NCBI GenBank assembly: GCA_964522665.1
Contig: CAZFVY010000090.1
Location: forward strand, 1-30,481
DNA from: CAZFVY01 sp964522665
Lineage (GTDB): Bacteria > Verrucomicrobiota > Verrucomicrobiia > Limisphaerales > CAZFVY01
DNA length: 30,481 bases
Reading direction: 5' to 3'
Every line of letters starts with the position of its first letter. Positions within the stretch are counted from its first letter, which is position 1. Of the stretch, positions 8,598-16,420 are shown piece after piece. The notes below the pieces were generated by a model, which was not told the DNA's origin, did not search any database, and saw only the letters and a list, made by a program, of their open reading frames with translations. Both the position numbers and the translations under genes were made by a program.

Positions 8598-9110
8598 AGC
8601 ATCGTTACCAGGCGTTCCATTTCGCCTGAATCGACCCGCTATTTCAAGAGGGAATTCGCCAATTCACCTCCGCCCGGCGTGAATTCTCCGGATTCGTCCG
8701 CGCGCGCGCGGGAATTCCGCCCGCGAGGGACGCTTAAATCGCCGCCGGTCGGCGCGTTCTGACCTTCGGCCGGCTTGCCGCCCACGAGCCAGGCACCCGC
8801 CGCCCGCCCGCGGCGGCCCGGGGCGCCAACCCATCGCGAACGTCACTGACGCGAGCGCGCAAAAATCGAAGTCCGAGCCGGATGATGACTAAAGAGAAGC
8901 GGTTTCCCTGACTCCAGGTGTCCGCCGACCGACTTTTTAGAATGTGCCAGGTCAAGAGGGCGCTGGCGTCACCGGCGGCTTCAATGACGAGCCACGCCGA
9001 TCGAGTCGCTCCCACTCACATCGGGAGCAGCCGGATGGCAGACGACAGATTCACCCAACCGGACAACGTTTGGCGGTAAGGCCGCCGGGATGGGCATGAA
9101 TTCGCGGCAA
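8598..9110. other. Non-coding stretch with a degraded peptidase fragment
   Basis: No intact gene is visible. The part from 8598 to about 8820 should hold the promoter of the EIIA-like gene; it contains alternating CG runs but no motif I can name. The part from about 8825 to 9015 is a decayed copy of the membrane peptidase gene (listed separately). The rest, 9016-9110, is unassigned. Confidence 0.6.
8825..9015 (-). pseudogene. C-terminal remnant of the HExxH membrane peptidase (copy A)
   Basis: Translated on the minus strand, this stretch has LLTWHILKSRSADTWSQG followed by FSLVIIRLG, which aligns with LTWHVLKTRQSDLTSEG and FSFAIIWLG at residues 149-177 of the intact peptidase at 11215-11868. 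The following ARVSDVRDGLA resembles TRVSVFTALS. The region for the N-terminal half and the HExxH motif is missing, and the reading frame continues into sequence unrelated to the intact protein. It sits directly downstream of secreted-protein copy A, exactly where the peptidase lies in copy C, so it is best read as a dead third copy. Confidence 0.6.
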
Positions 9111-9143
9111 TAAAACCGCCTGCCTTCGCGTCGAAGGCAGGCG
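9111..9143 (-). terminator. Rho-independent terminator after secreted-protein copy A
   Basis: A perfect 12-bp stem (cgcctgccttcg / cgaaggcaggcg, 9117-9143) with a 3-nt loop. On the minus strand it is followed by a T-rich tract (9111-9115). It lies 33 bp downstream of the stop at 9177. The stem core is shared with the hairpins after copies B and C. Confidence 0.8.
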
Positions 9144-9176
9144 TTTGGAGATATTGTTTACCCGGCGGTCTCGCGA

Positions 9177-9824
9177 TCAGGGCGACGCGTACGTTCTGGG
9201 CGTGTTCGGCGGAATCGTGGTTACAAAAATCTGCGGCGCCGGGGGCGTGACCGGGAATACTTCTGGATTCCCCGGCGTCGAACCAATCGGCGTCTGGAAC
9301 GTCGTGATTGTGTCGGCGTGCGAATCAGACAGGCGAACGGCGGAAATCCGGGCTGCCTGGCTGGGCACGGCGCTCGCCACGCCTTGTTCGACCTGAGCGG
9401 CAACTTGCGGCTCCTGTTGGCTCATGGCGGACATGATCTTCAGCGCCATCTCGGGCGCGGCGAGAGTCGCGGCGTGGGCGATGAGCGTCGCCTGGTCGGG
9501 CAGCAGCTTCACCGCGGCGGCAGAAATCGCTGGCGCTGTCGCGGGGAACGCGCGGACGATTGCGCTGATCACCGGACCGACCGCCGTCGGGCGAGTCGCG
9601 ATCACGGTCTTAACCACAGCGACGGCCGTGGCCTCGCGATCCGCCTTGGCGGCGGCTTTGACCAGGGTCACGGCCGACCCGGCTAATTCCGGCGCTTTGA
9701 CGATGCTCAAAGAATGTTGAATGGCGATGGTTTGCGCCTCCGAAAGGGTGTCCGGCGCAGCCATCGCGCCCGCTGAGGCGATGGTGATTAAGACGGCGAC
9801 TACATAGGGGGTTTGTTTCTTCAT
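9177..9824 (-). CDS. Secreted Ala-rich helical-repeat protein, copy A
   Basis: 215 aa, of unknown function. Residues 1-22 form a Sec signal peptide (MKKQTPYVVAVLITIASAG, then AMA). The mature part is Ala-rich and falls into about five helical repeats of about 15 residues ending in P (for example TAVGPVISAIVRAFP and ATAPAISAAAVKLLP). The C-terminal 25 residues are Pro/Thr-rich and not helical (PPAPQIFVTTIPPNTPRTY). It has the same length as copies B and C and the same order of segments, but is clearly the most diverged. A terminator follows it, and a peptidase remnant lies beyond. The repeats could be a binding scaffold or a structural surface protein; nothing in it suggests an enzyme. Confidence 0.8.
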   Translation of the reverse strand: MKKQTPYVVAVLITIASAGAMAAPDTLSEAQTIAIQHSLSIVKAPELAGSAVTLVKAAAKADREATAVAVVKTVIATRPTAVGPVISAIVRAFPATAPAISAAAVKLLPDQATLIAHAATLAAPEMALKIMSAMSQQEPQVAAQVEQGVASAVPSQAARISAVRLSDSHADTITTFQTPIGSTPGNPEVFPVTPPAPQIFVTTIPPNTPRTYASP

Positions 9825-10174
9825 AAACGTGATACTATGGGTTACGGATTCTGTACAACTGGATCAATCTACCCCGCCCCTTGACGAAAACGTCAGCCTT
9901 GCCACAATTCGAACCGGCTGTAATTCAATTTTGCTAGGTTATCACCGCTCGGGTGGACTGTCAAATGGGTGAAGATCGGGCGCCTGCTCCGGCGAACCTC
10001 GGAACCCAAACGACGGTTGCGTCCCCAGCCGCTTGCGCGACGCGGACCAGAGCCTGAGTCGCGCCGACACACATGGGTGACAGGGCAATGCCGAGGATCA
10101 TTTTGAACCATTTAGGCATAGAGCTTCAATTCGCTGGTTGATTGCAGCCCATTAGCCTAGCGCAATCTAGGCAC
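9825..10174. other. Spacer with peptidase N-terminal remnant and promoter region of copy A
   Basis: The stretch 9961-10119 is a truncated peptidase gene (listed separately). The 136 bp from 9825 to 9960 should hold the promoter of secreted-protein copy A; it is comparatively AT-rich (attcaattttgctaggtta), but I cannot place -35 and -10 boxes with confidence. Confidence 0.5.
9961..10119 (-). pseudogene. N-terminal remnant of the HExxH membrane peptidase (copy B)
   Basis: The start ATG (10119) is kept and 52 codons are open. MPKWFKMILGIALSPMCVGA and TQALVRVAQAAGDATVVWVP match the first 40 residues of the intact peptidase (11215-11868) almost position for position. The match ends near residue 45, then a TGA follows (9961-9963), before the HExxH motif. 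The upstream 20 bases (tagagcttcaattc...) are also nearly identical to those of copy C. This is a recent truncation or deletion of a duplicated gene. Confidence 0.8.
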
Positions 10175-10203
10175 AAAAAAACCTGCCCTCATTCGAAGGC
10201 AGG
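10175..10203 (-). terminator. Rho-independent terminator after secreted-protein copy B
   Basis: Stem cctgcc/ggcagg (10182-10187 with 10198-10203) with a 10-nt loop, followed on the minus strand by seven T (10175-10181). It lies between the secreted-protein gene and the peptidase remnant, as in the other two copies. Confidence 0.75.
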
Positions 10204-10248
10204 CTTTTGAAAATCGAACCGCAGAACCGTTTCGCGGCGCCGTTCTCC

Positions 10249-10896
10249 TTACGGAGCGGCGTAGGTGCGAGGCGTGTTCGGAGGAATCGTGGTGACGAAA
10301 ATCTGTGGAGCCGGAGGGGTAACCGGAAAAATGACCGGGTTATTCAGAGTGAACCCAATTGGCGTCTGGAATGTCGTGATCGTGTCGGCGTTCTTGTCGC
10401 TCAAACGAACCGCCGTGAGCTTCGCGCTTTGGCTGGGAGCCGCGCTGGCCACCGCCTGCTCGATCTGAGCCACGAGCGTCGGGGATTGTTGGGCCATTTC
10501 CGACATAATCTTAACCGCCATCTCGGGGGCCGCGATGGTCGCCGCGCGGGCGATCAGCGCCGTCTGCTCGGGCAACAGCTTGGCCGCCGCCGTCGCAACC
10601 GCCGCCGCCGTCGCCGGGGCAACTTTAACAATCGCGCTGATCACGGGAATGACCGCCGTCCGGTTTTGAGCGATAACCGCTTGCACCACAGCGACCGCCG
10701 TGGCTTCACGGTCCGCCTTCGCCGCCCCTTTGACCAAACTCGCCGCCGTGGAGGCCAATTCCGGCGCCTTAACCGCGCTCAACGTCCGCGTAATCGCCAC
10801 GTTTTGCGAGGCCGGGAGCGTGCCAGCCGTAGCCAAGGTTCCCATTGACGCGAGAGCCACAAGAACTGCGACCACATAACGGTTTTGTCTTTTCAT
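10249..10896 (-). CDS. Secreted Ala-rich helical-repeat protein, copy B
   Basis: 215 aa. The frame is open 6 codons upstream, but ATG 10896 aligns with the starts of copies A and C (MKRQNRYVVAVLVALASMG), so it is chosen. A signal peptide of about 24 residues is followed by Ala-rich repeats of about 15 residues: TAVIPVISAIVKVAP, ATAAAVATAAAKLLP, QTALIARAATIAAPE and TLVAQIEQAVASAAP. The last 25 residues (PPAPQIFVTTIPPNTPRTY) are the same as in copy A. A stretch of roughly 240 bp in the middle is identical or nearly so to copy C, while the segment before the tail differs (FTLNNPVIF against SSPGNPEVF). Probably periplasmic or surface-exposed; function unknown. Confidence 0.82.
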   Translation of the reverse strand: MKRQNRYVVAVLVALASMGTLATAGTLPASQNVAITRTLSAVKAPELASTAASLVKGAAKADREATAVAVVQAVIAQNRTAVIPVISAIVKVAPATAAAVATAAAKLLPEQTALIARAATIAAPEMAVKIMSEMAQQSPTLVAQIEQAVASAAPSQSAKLTAVRLSDKNADTITTFQTPIGFTLNNPVIFPVTPPAPQIFVTTIPPNTPRTYAAP

Positions 10897-11214
10897 GAGT
10901 TCGATTTTTATCAATTAAAATTTCCCGACCAATGCACCACGTTTATCCCGAAAGGACTGACTGTGCCGATTTTCAGTTGTCTCTAAGACGACCCCCGCAA
11001 GGTAGCGCCATCTGGAGGTCGTGTCAAATCGAATTTCATGACCGACGAGATCGCGAATCTTCAGTCAATCCGCGGAGCATCTCATCACGCTGATGAAACC
11101 GCTCTGGAAGCACGGAGTCTCGGACAAGCGACCGGCGCGTCCAAGGCGAAATGCGCCCGCCGTGGGCTCTGCTTCCCATCTTCGCGTCCGAGCTGCTTCC
11201 ATCACACTGCCACG
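10897..11214. other. Promoter region of secreted-protein copy B; no gene seen
   Basis: 318 bp between the start of copy B and the stop of the intact peptidase gene. I see no coding frame with family resemblance, no strong hairpin and no repeat. It should contain the promoter of copy B. Confidence 0.5.
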
Positions 11215-11868
11215 TCAAATCCAATGCGCCAGCCGCGCAACGACCCGCCCGCTCGACTCGAGCCACCAACTCAGCGCCGTGAACACGCTCACGCGCGTGG
11301 TCAAGAGCGGAAGGCCAAACAGGAGAACGACGGCGTTGCCCAGCCAAATAATCGCGAAGGAGAAAAGGTAACCCTCGCTCGTCAAATCCGATTGGCGGGT
11401 CTTTAGGACATGCCAGGTCAACGTCACATGAAACGCGTAGGTGGCGCCGATCAACAAGTGAAACCAGACCGCAAAACGACGCCAACCCCACGCGACATCG
11501 CCCGCCGCGAACACCACGAACACCAGCGCCGCATAAAGCGGGAAAAAGTATGGCGCCAGGGTGATCACAAAATTAGTCTTCGTGACGGCGACGTGTCCGC
11601 CACGGCTGCTTACTTTCATCCGCTTCACCCGGCCCCCCGAAAGCCAGGTCCAGAGCGCATGGGTCGATTCATGCCCCAGCACGTAAATCCACATTGGCTT
11701 GGGCAACATCGCGAAGATAATGACCCAGCACGCGGCGCCGGCGAGCATCGGAACCCAAACGACAGTGGCGTCTTCCGCCGTCTGCGCGACCCGGATTAGA
11801 GCCTGAGTCGCGCCGACACACAGGGGTAAGAGGGCGATGCCGAGGATCAGCTTGAACCATTTAGGCAT
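11215..11868 (-). CDS. Integral membrane HExxH metallopeptidase (M50-like)
   Basis: 217 aa. The zinc-binding motif is GHESTHALWTWLSGG (HESTH at residues 66-70), with the following basic segment RVKRMKVSSRGGHVAV. About five or six hydrophobic segments surround it: residues 6-25, 38-55, 98-120, 133-152, 167-190. This layout resembles M50 (site-2-protease-like) peptidases, which cut within or beside the membrane; a clear NPDG-type second metal motif is not visible, so the family assignment is tentative. The gene lies 56 bp downstream of the terminator that follows secreted-protein copy C, so it probably has its own weak promoter or is read through. Two decayed paralogues lie nearby. It could process or release the neighbouring secreted protein, but this is inference. 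Confidence 0.8.
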   Translation of the reverse strand: MPKWFKLILGIALLPLCVGATQALIRVAQTAEDATVVWVPMLAGAACWVIIFAMLPKPMWIYVLGHESTHALWTWLSGGRVKRMKVSSRGGHVAVTKTNFVITLAPYFFPLYAALVFVVFAAGDVAWGWRRFAVWFHLLIGATYAFHVTLTWHVLKTRQSDLTSEGYLFSFAIIWLGNAVVLLFGLPLLTTRVSVFTALSWWLESSGRVVARLAHWI

Positions 11869-11923
11869 AGAGCTTCAATTCACCGGCTGATCGCAGCCCG
11901 GTAGCCGCACGCAATTTGGGCAC

Positions 11924-11951
11924 AAAAAAACCTGCCTCTTACGAAGGCAGG
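11924..11951 (-). terminator. Rho-independent terminator after secreted-protein copy C
   Basis: Stem cctgcct/aggcagg (11931-11937 with 11945-11951), followed on the minus strand by seven T (11924-11930). It separates secreted-protein copy C from the intact peptidase gene. Confidence 0.78.
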
Positions 11952-11997
11952 CTTTTTGAAAATCCAACCGCAGAACAGTTTCGCGGCGCCGTTCTCC

Positions 11998-12645
11998 TTA
12001 CGGAGCGGCGTAGGTGCGGGGTGTGCTCGGAGGAATCGTGGTGATGAAAATCTGCGGAGCCGGAGGCGTGACAGGGAAAACCTCCGGATTTCCGGGCGAG
12101 GACCCAATGGGTTGCTGAAATGTCGTAATCGTGTCAGCGTTCTTGTCGCTCAAACGAACCGCCGTGAGTTTGGCGCTTTGGCTGGGAGCCGCGCTGGCCA
12201 CCGCTTGCTCAATCTGAGCCGAGAGGGTCGGCGATTGTTGGGCCATTTCCGACATAATCTTAACCGCCATCTCGGGGGCCGCGATGGTCGCCGCGCGGGC
12301 GATCAGCGCCGTCTGCTCGGGCAACAGCTTGGCCGCCGCCGTCGCAACCGCCGCCGCCGTCGCCGGGGCAACTTTAACAATCGCGCTGATCACGGGAATG
12401 ACCGCCGTCCGGTTTTGAGCGATAACCGCTTGCACCACAGCGACCGCCGTGGCTTCACGGTCCGCCTTCGCCGCCGCTTTGACCAAACTCGCCGCCGTGG
12501 AGGCCAATTCCGGCGCTTTGACCGCGCTCAACGTCTGCGTAATCGCCGCGTTTTGCGAGGCCGGGAGCGTGCCAGCCGTAGCCATGGTTCCCATTGACGC
12601 GAGAGCCACAAGAACTGCGACCACATAACGGTTTTGTCGTTTCAT
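11998..12645 (-). CDS. Secreted Ala-rich helical-repeat protein, copy C
   Basis: 215 aa, unknown function. ATG 12645 is chosen because it aligns with copies A and B; the frame extends 6 codons upstream. Signal peptide MKRQNRYVVAVLVALASMG is followed by the same 15-residue Ala-rich repeats as copy B, of which it is a near duplicate in the middle of the gene. Its segment before the tail (SSPGNPEVFPVTPP) instead resembles copy A (STPGNPEVFPVTPP), so the copies are mosaics. The tail PPAPQIFITTIPPSTPRTY is conserved with two conservative changes. It heads the best-preserved unit: secreted protein, terminator, intact peptidase. Confidence 0.82.
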   Translation of the reverse strand: MKRQNRYVVAVLVALASMGTMATAGTLPASQNAAITQTLSAVKAPELASTAASLVKAAAKADREATAVAVVQAVIAQNRTAVIPVISAIVKVAPATAAAVATAAAKLLPEQTALIARAATIAAPEMAVKIMSEMAQQSPTLSAQIEQAVASAAPSQSAKLTAVRLSDKNADTITTFQQPIGSSPGNPEVFPVTPPAPQIFITTIPPSTPRTYAAP

Positions 12646-12993
12646 AAATTCAAGTTTCAACATTTAGATTTCCCTTATCAACTGGGGCCAAAGGTACCGC
12701 ACTGCGACCGGAAGTCAACCCTTTTTTCACTTTTTTTCGGGCCGGTTGTTGTTCGTGCGTAAGAAGATAGCACCCCGGGTACCCGGTGTCAATCGTTTAT
12801 TGTCCCTCGCCGATTGCCTCTTTTCAGTGTCAATCGCCCACGTCGGCCGTTTCCGGGCCGGTTCCGGCGGCTTAGCGAGTCTGGACGCCCGGCGCCGAGT
12901 TGGTCCGGCGCGGAAGCCCGGCGACGATTATTTTTGACGTCCGGGCCGGACGATGGTTGGCAAACCACGCCGTGTTTGTTAAGATCGCTGCCA
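12646..12993. promoter_or_regulatory. Divergent promoter region with a 12-bp palindrome
   Basis: 348 bp between secreted-protein copy C (minus) and the sugar dehydrogenase (plus). It contains T-tracts at 12720-12737 and a perfect palindrome ccgggtacccgg (12775-12786) that could be an operator for either gene. No clear -35/-10 pair is assigned. Confidence 0.35.
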
Positions 12994-15975
12994 ATGCAAC
13001 CCTCGTTCCTTTCCCGCTGCCTGCCCGCGCTCGTGGTCGCCGCATTTTGCGAGTTCAGCCAAGCCTGGGCAGCCGCCCCGGACGGATCGCCCGCTAGCGA
13101 ACACCCGTTCGGTATCGCGGAGCGCGTGCCGTGGACCGGTTCCCGCCTGACTGAGTCCCCCGAGCCAGCCCCGCCGTATCGGTTGGAGCGCGCCTTTCCC
13201 AAGCTCAAATTCAAGGAACCGGTCGATCTAAGCGGCGCCCCGGGGAGTTCCCGGGTTTTCGTCGTCGAGCTAAGCGGCAAAATCTTTAGTTTTCCGAATC
13301 GGGCCGACGTGGAACAGGCGGATCCGTTTTTCGACGTGGTCAAGGCGGTGAAAGGGGCGGAACAGGTTTATGGACTGGCCTTTCACCCCAAATTCGAGGC
13401 CAACCATTACATATATATCTGCTACGTGCAGAAGGGTGGCCTCCCCGATGGCACCCACGTCTCGCGCTTCACGGTGATTCCCGGCGAGATCCCGCGGGTC
13501 GATCCCGCCAGCGAAACGCTTCTTTTGACCTGGCTTTCCGGCGGGCACAACGGTGGTTGCCTGAAGTTCGGCCCCGACGGCTACCTCTACATCAGCGCGG
13601 GCGACACGGCTGATCCCAATCCGCCCGATCCGCTCAACACCGGTCAGGACATCAGCGACTTGCCTTCGTCCGTGATGCGGATCGACGTGGATCAAACCGA
13701 TCCCGGCAAGAATTATCACGTTCCCGCGGACAATCCTTTTGTCCACACGCCCGGCGCCCGGCCCGAAGTTTGGGCTTACGGTTTCCGTAACCCCTGGAAA
13801 ATGAGCTTCGATCGGCAGGCCGGACATCTCTGGGTCGGCGATGTCGGCTGGGAACTTTGGGAAATGGTCTATCGCGTCGAGCGCGGGGGCAATTACGGCT
13901 GGAGCATCGTCGAAGGTCCGCAATCGATCAAACCGCAGGGCAAACGCGGGCCGACGCCGATCCTGCCGCCGGTGATCGCCCATCCGCATTCCGAAGCCGC
14001 CTCAATTACCGGTGGTTACGTTTATCGCGGCCACCACCTGACCGACCTCGTCGGCGCGTACCTCTACGGCGATTGGGTGACCGGCAAGATTTGGGGCCTG
14101 CGCTACGACGGCAGCCGGGTCACCTGGAAACGCGAACTCGCCTCGACCGCGTTGCAAATCATCAGCTTCGCTGAACAAAACGACGGCGAGATCCTCGTCA
14201 TGGATTTTTCGGGGATGATCCACCGGCTCGAACCCAATCCCGCCGCGCGCCAAGGCAGCCATTTCCCGCGCAAACTAAGTCAGACCGGGCTTTTCGCCTC
14301 GGTCCCGCGCGGTCAACCCGCCCCGGGCGTGATCCCGTTCACCATCAACGCCGAGCAATGGGCCGATTCCGCCCGCGGCGAACGGTTCGTCGCCCTGCCC
14401 GGCGTCGCGAAGATTGAAGTGACGCCCGAAAAGTGGGTGTTTCCCAAGGACACCGTCCTGGCCAAGACGCTCTCGCTCGAATTGGAGACCGGCCAGCCGG
14501 CCTCCCGGCGGCGTTTGGAGACGCAGGTCCTGCGCTTCGACGGCAACGCCTGGGAAGCTTACACCTACCTCTGGAACGCGGACCAGACCGATGCCGACCT
14601 CGCCGCGGCCGCTGGCTTGGAAAAAACCTATACCGTCATCGATCCCGCCGCGCCCGGCGGCAAGCGGCAGCAAACCTGGCATGTCGCGAGCCGCGCCGAA
14701 TGCCTGCGCTGCCACAATCCCTGGGCGGGCCCGCCGCTCGCGTTCAACGCGCTGCAATTGAATCGCGATCAAGTGTACCCGCCCTCCGGGGCGGACGCCG
14801 CGGCCGGAACCGGCGGCGTCACCGATCAGCAACTGCGGACCCTGGCGCACATCGGTCTCTTCAGCGCGCCGCCCGCGAGCGCGCCGCGATTGACGAATCC
14901 GTACGACCGCTCGGCGGCCCTCGACGAGCGGGCGCGGTCTTATCTGCATGTCAATTGCGCCCACTGCCATCGCGAGGGCGCGGGCGGCTCCGTGGCCTCG
15001 CACATGGCGTATGATTTAAAACCGGCCGACGCCAAACTGATCGGCGTGAAACCGTCCCAGGGCGATTTTGGCCTCCCGGGGGCATCCGTGGTGGCGCCGG
15101 GCGACCCGTTCCGCTCGGTTCTCTTCTATCGCGTTTCGACGCTCGGCTCGGGGCGGATGCCACGCATCGGCTCGACGGTGGTGGACATGGACGGAACCGC
15201 GCTGCTGCATGATTGGATTCAATCGCTTCCGCCGTCGGACGGGACCGCCGCGGCCGCGCCGCCGAACGATCCGCGCGGCGCGCTCGACCGCCTCCGCGCG
15301 GCCGGCTCCGCCTCCCGCGAAATCCGGGCGCCGATGATCGACGAGCTGCTCGGCTCGACGCGTGGCGCGCTCGCGTTGCTTTATGAAATGGATCACGCGT
15401 CGTTGGCCGCCGCGGCGCGCCAGGATGTCCTCGACCACGCCGCGGTCGCGTCCAGCCCTATGGTTCACGATCTTTTCGAGCGGCTTTTGCCCGAGGGCAA
15501 ACGGACCAAACGCCTCGGCAGCGTCATCCATCCCTCCGAGGTGCTCGCTTTGAAGGGCGACGCGGCGGCGGGCAAGCGGCTCTTCTTTCAAGAGAGCGGC
15601 CCGCAATGCGCGCGTTGTCACCGCGCGCTGGGGCAGGGGACCGATTTCGGCCCCGACCTGAGCCAGATCGCGCGCAAATACAGCCGCGCCAGCCTGCTCG
15701 ACAACATTATCTTCCCCTCTAAAACCATCGAGCCGCGCTTCGTCACGTATCAAGCCGAAACCAAGGACGAAACCAGTTACGCCGGCTTCCTGCTCAAACA
15801 GACCGCCGGCGAAATCGTCTTGAAAGTCCAAAACGCGCCCGACGTTCACCTCCGCGCAGCCGACGTCAAATCTCTCACACCACAAAAAGCCTCCGCGATG
15901 CCCGAGCAATTACTGCAAGGCCTCACTGCCCAAAACGCCGCCGACCTGCTTGAATTCCTGAGCACGTTGAAGTAG
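12994..15975 (+). CDS. Secreted glucose/sorbosone-dehydrogenase-like protein with three c-haem motifs
   Basis: 993 aa. The frame is open back to 12814, but ATG 12994 gives a signal peptide (MQPSFLSRCLPALVVAAFC, cut near QAWAA). Residues about 65-410 form a six-bladed GSDH/PQQ-type propeller: GLAFHPKFEANHYIYICYV, SGGHNGGCLKFGPDGYLYIS, WAYGFRNPWKMSFD and VGDVGWELWEMVYRV. The middle part carries CLRCH (residue 570) and CAHCH (655), and the C-terminal domain CARCH (872) followed by GTDFGPDLSQIARKYSR, the pattern of a Planctomycete/Verrucomicrobium haem-binding domain. It probably oxidises a sugar or polyol in the periplasm and passes electrons through its own haems. It stands alone on the plus strand. 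Confidence 0.9.
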   Translation: MQPSFLSRCLPALVVAAFCEFSQAWAAAPDGSPASEHPFGIAERVPWTGSRLTESPEPAPPYRLERAFPKLKFKEPVDLSGAPGSSRVFVVELSGKIFSFPNRADVEQADPFFDVVKAVKGAEQVYGLAFHPKFEANHYIYICYVQKGGLPDGTHVSRFTVIPGEIPRVDPASETLLLTWLSGGHNGGCLKFGPDGYLYISAGDTADPNPPDPLNTGQDISDLPSSVMRIDVDQTDPGKNYHVPADNPFVHTPGARPEVWAYGFRNPWKMSFDRQAGHLWVGDVGWELWEMVYRVERGGNYGWSIVEGPQSIKPQGKRGPTPILPPVIAHPHSEAASITGGYVYRGHHLTDLVGAYLYGDWVTGKIWGLRYDGSRVTWKRELASTALQIISFAEQNDGEILVMDFSGMIHRLEPNPAARQGSHFPRKLSQTGLFASVPRGQPAPGVIPFTINAEQWADSARGERFVALPGVAKIEVTPEKWVFPKDTVLAKTLSLELETGQPASRRRLETQVLRFDGNAWEAYTYLWNADQTDADLAAAAGLEKTYTVIDPAAPGGKRQQTWHVASRAECLRCHNPWAGPPLAFNALQLNRDQVYPPSGADAAAGTGGVTDQQLRTLAHIGLFSAPPASAPRLTNPYDRSAALDERARSYLHVNCAHCHREGAGGSVASHMAYDLKPADAKLIGVKPSQGDFGLPGASVVAPGDPFRSVLFYRVSTLGSGRMPRIGSTVVDMDGTALLHDWIQSLPPSDGTAAAAPPNDPRGALDRLRAAGSASREIRAPMIDELLGSTRGALALLYEMDHASLAAAARQDVLDHAAVASSPMVHDLFERLLPEGKRTKRLGSVIHPSEVLALKGDAAAGKRLFFQESGPQCARCHRALGQGTDFGPDLSQIARKYSRASLLDNIIFPSKTIEPRFVTYQAETKDETSYAGFLLKQTAGEIVLKVQNAPDVHLRAADVKSLTPQKASAMPEQLLQGLTAQNAADLLEFLSTLK

Positions 15976-16241
15976 CGACAAGATTGGAAAGCGGTCAACG
16001 TGGCGTCGCGCGGCGGGGAGGCTGGCGCGGCGTCCGCGCCTGGCACAATAATGGCGTACGATCGGCATGTCCGAAACACCTGGAAATCCGGCGCGATGAC
16101 TGGGGGTTACCGCTCCGCCAAGCCTTCATATTGTCGCACGCGGCGCCGAGGCTGGGAATCGGACAATGCTTACGATTGACCGTAAGGATTCACGGGGATG
16201 GCCGCAACCTCTCCGGGGTTGACCCTCTTTTGAACGCGCTA

Positions 16242-16399
16242 CCCAAGGAAGCCGCGTACGCGGCATCCTTGGGCTGCAATTCTCAGCCCTTCCAGGGCTG
16301 GCAGAGAGAGCAATGAAGAGCCGACTGCTCGGGTAAAAATCCCAGCGGGATTTCGTCCTGAAGCCCAACGTTGGCCGGCGCCGCCCGGCCTACGTTGGG
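16242..16399. repeat. Cluster of four palindromes (REP/BIME-like)
   Basis: Four hairpins in 158 bp: 16242-16273 (cccaagga-gccgcgtacgcggc-tccttggg, one internal mismatch), 16285-16299 (agccct/agggct), 16338-16354 (aaatccc/gggattt, loop agc) and 16364-16399 (cccaacgt and ggccgg arms around a short loop). Such series of unrelated palindromes between genes are typical of intergenic repeat families rather than of one terminator. Confidence 0.7.
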
Positions 16400-16420
16400 T
16401 ACGCGGACAATTCGTTTTCC

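Larger units (their letters stand above)
8825..12645 (-). repeat. Tandem triplication of a secreted-protein/peptidase unit
   Basis: The unit, read on the minus strand, is [215-aa secreted protein - hairpin terminator - HExxH membrane peptidase]. Copy C (12645-11215) is complete. Copy B (10896-9961) has the peptidase truncated after about 45 residues. Copy A (9824-8825) keeps only a peptidase C-terminal fragment. Start-to-start distances of the secreted gene are 1749 bp (C to B) and 1072 bp (B to A), the shorter one reflecting the lost peptidase sequence. Similarity extends through the terminators and the peptidase leader, which marks this as DNA duplication rather than independent gene gain. 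Confidence 0.8.

Noticed and set aside
11036..11491. 151-codon minus-strand frame overlapping the end of the peptidase gene
   Set aside because: It overlaps the intact HExxH peptidase in another frame and resembles nothing.
15984..16316. 110-codon frame after the dehydrogenase
   Set aside because: It runs across several hairpins and has no recognisable domain.
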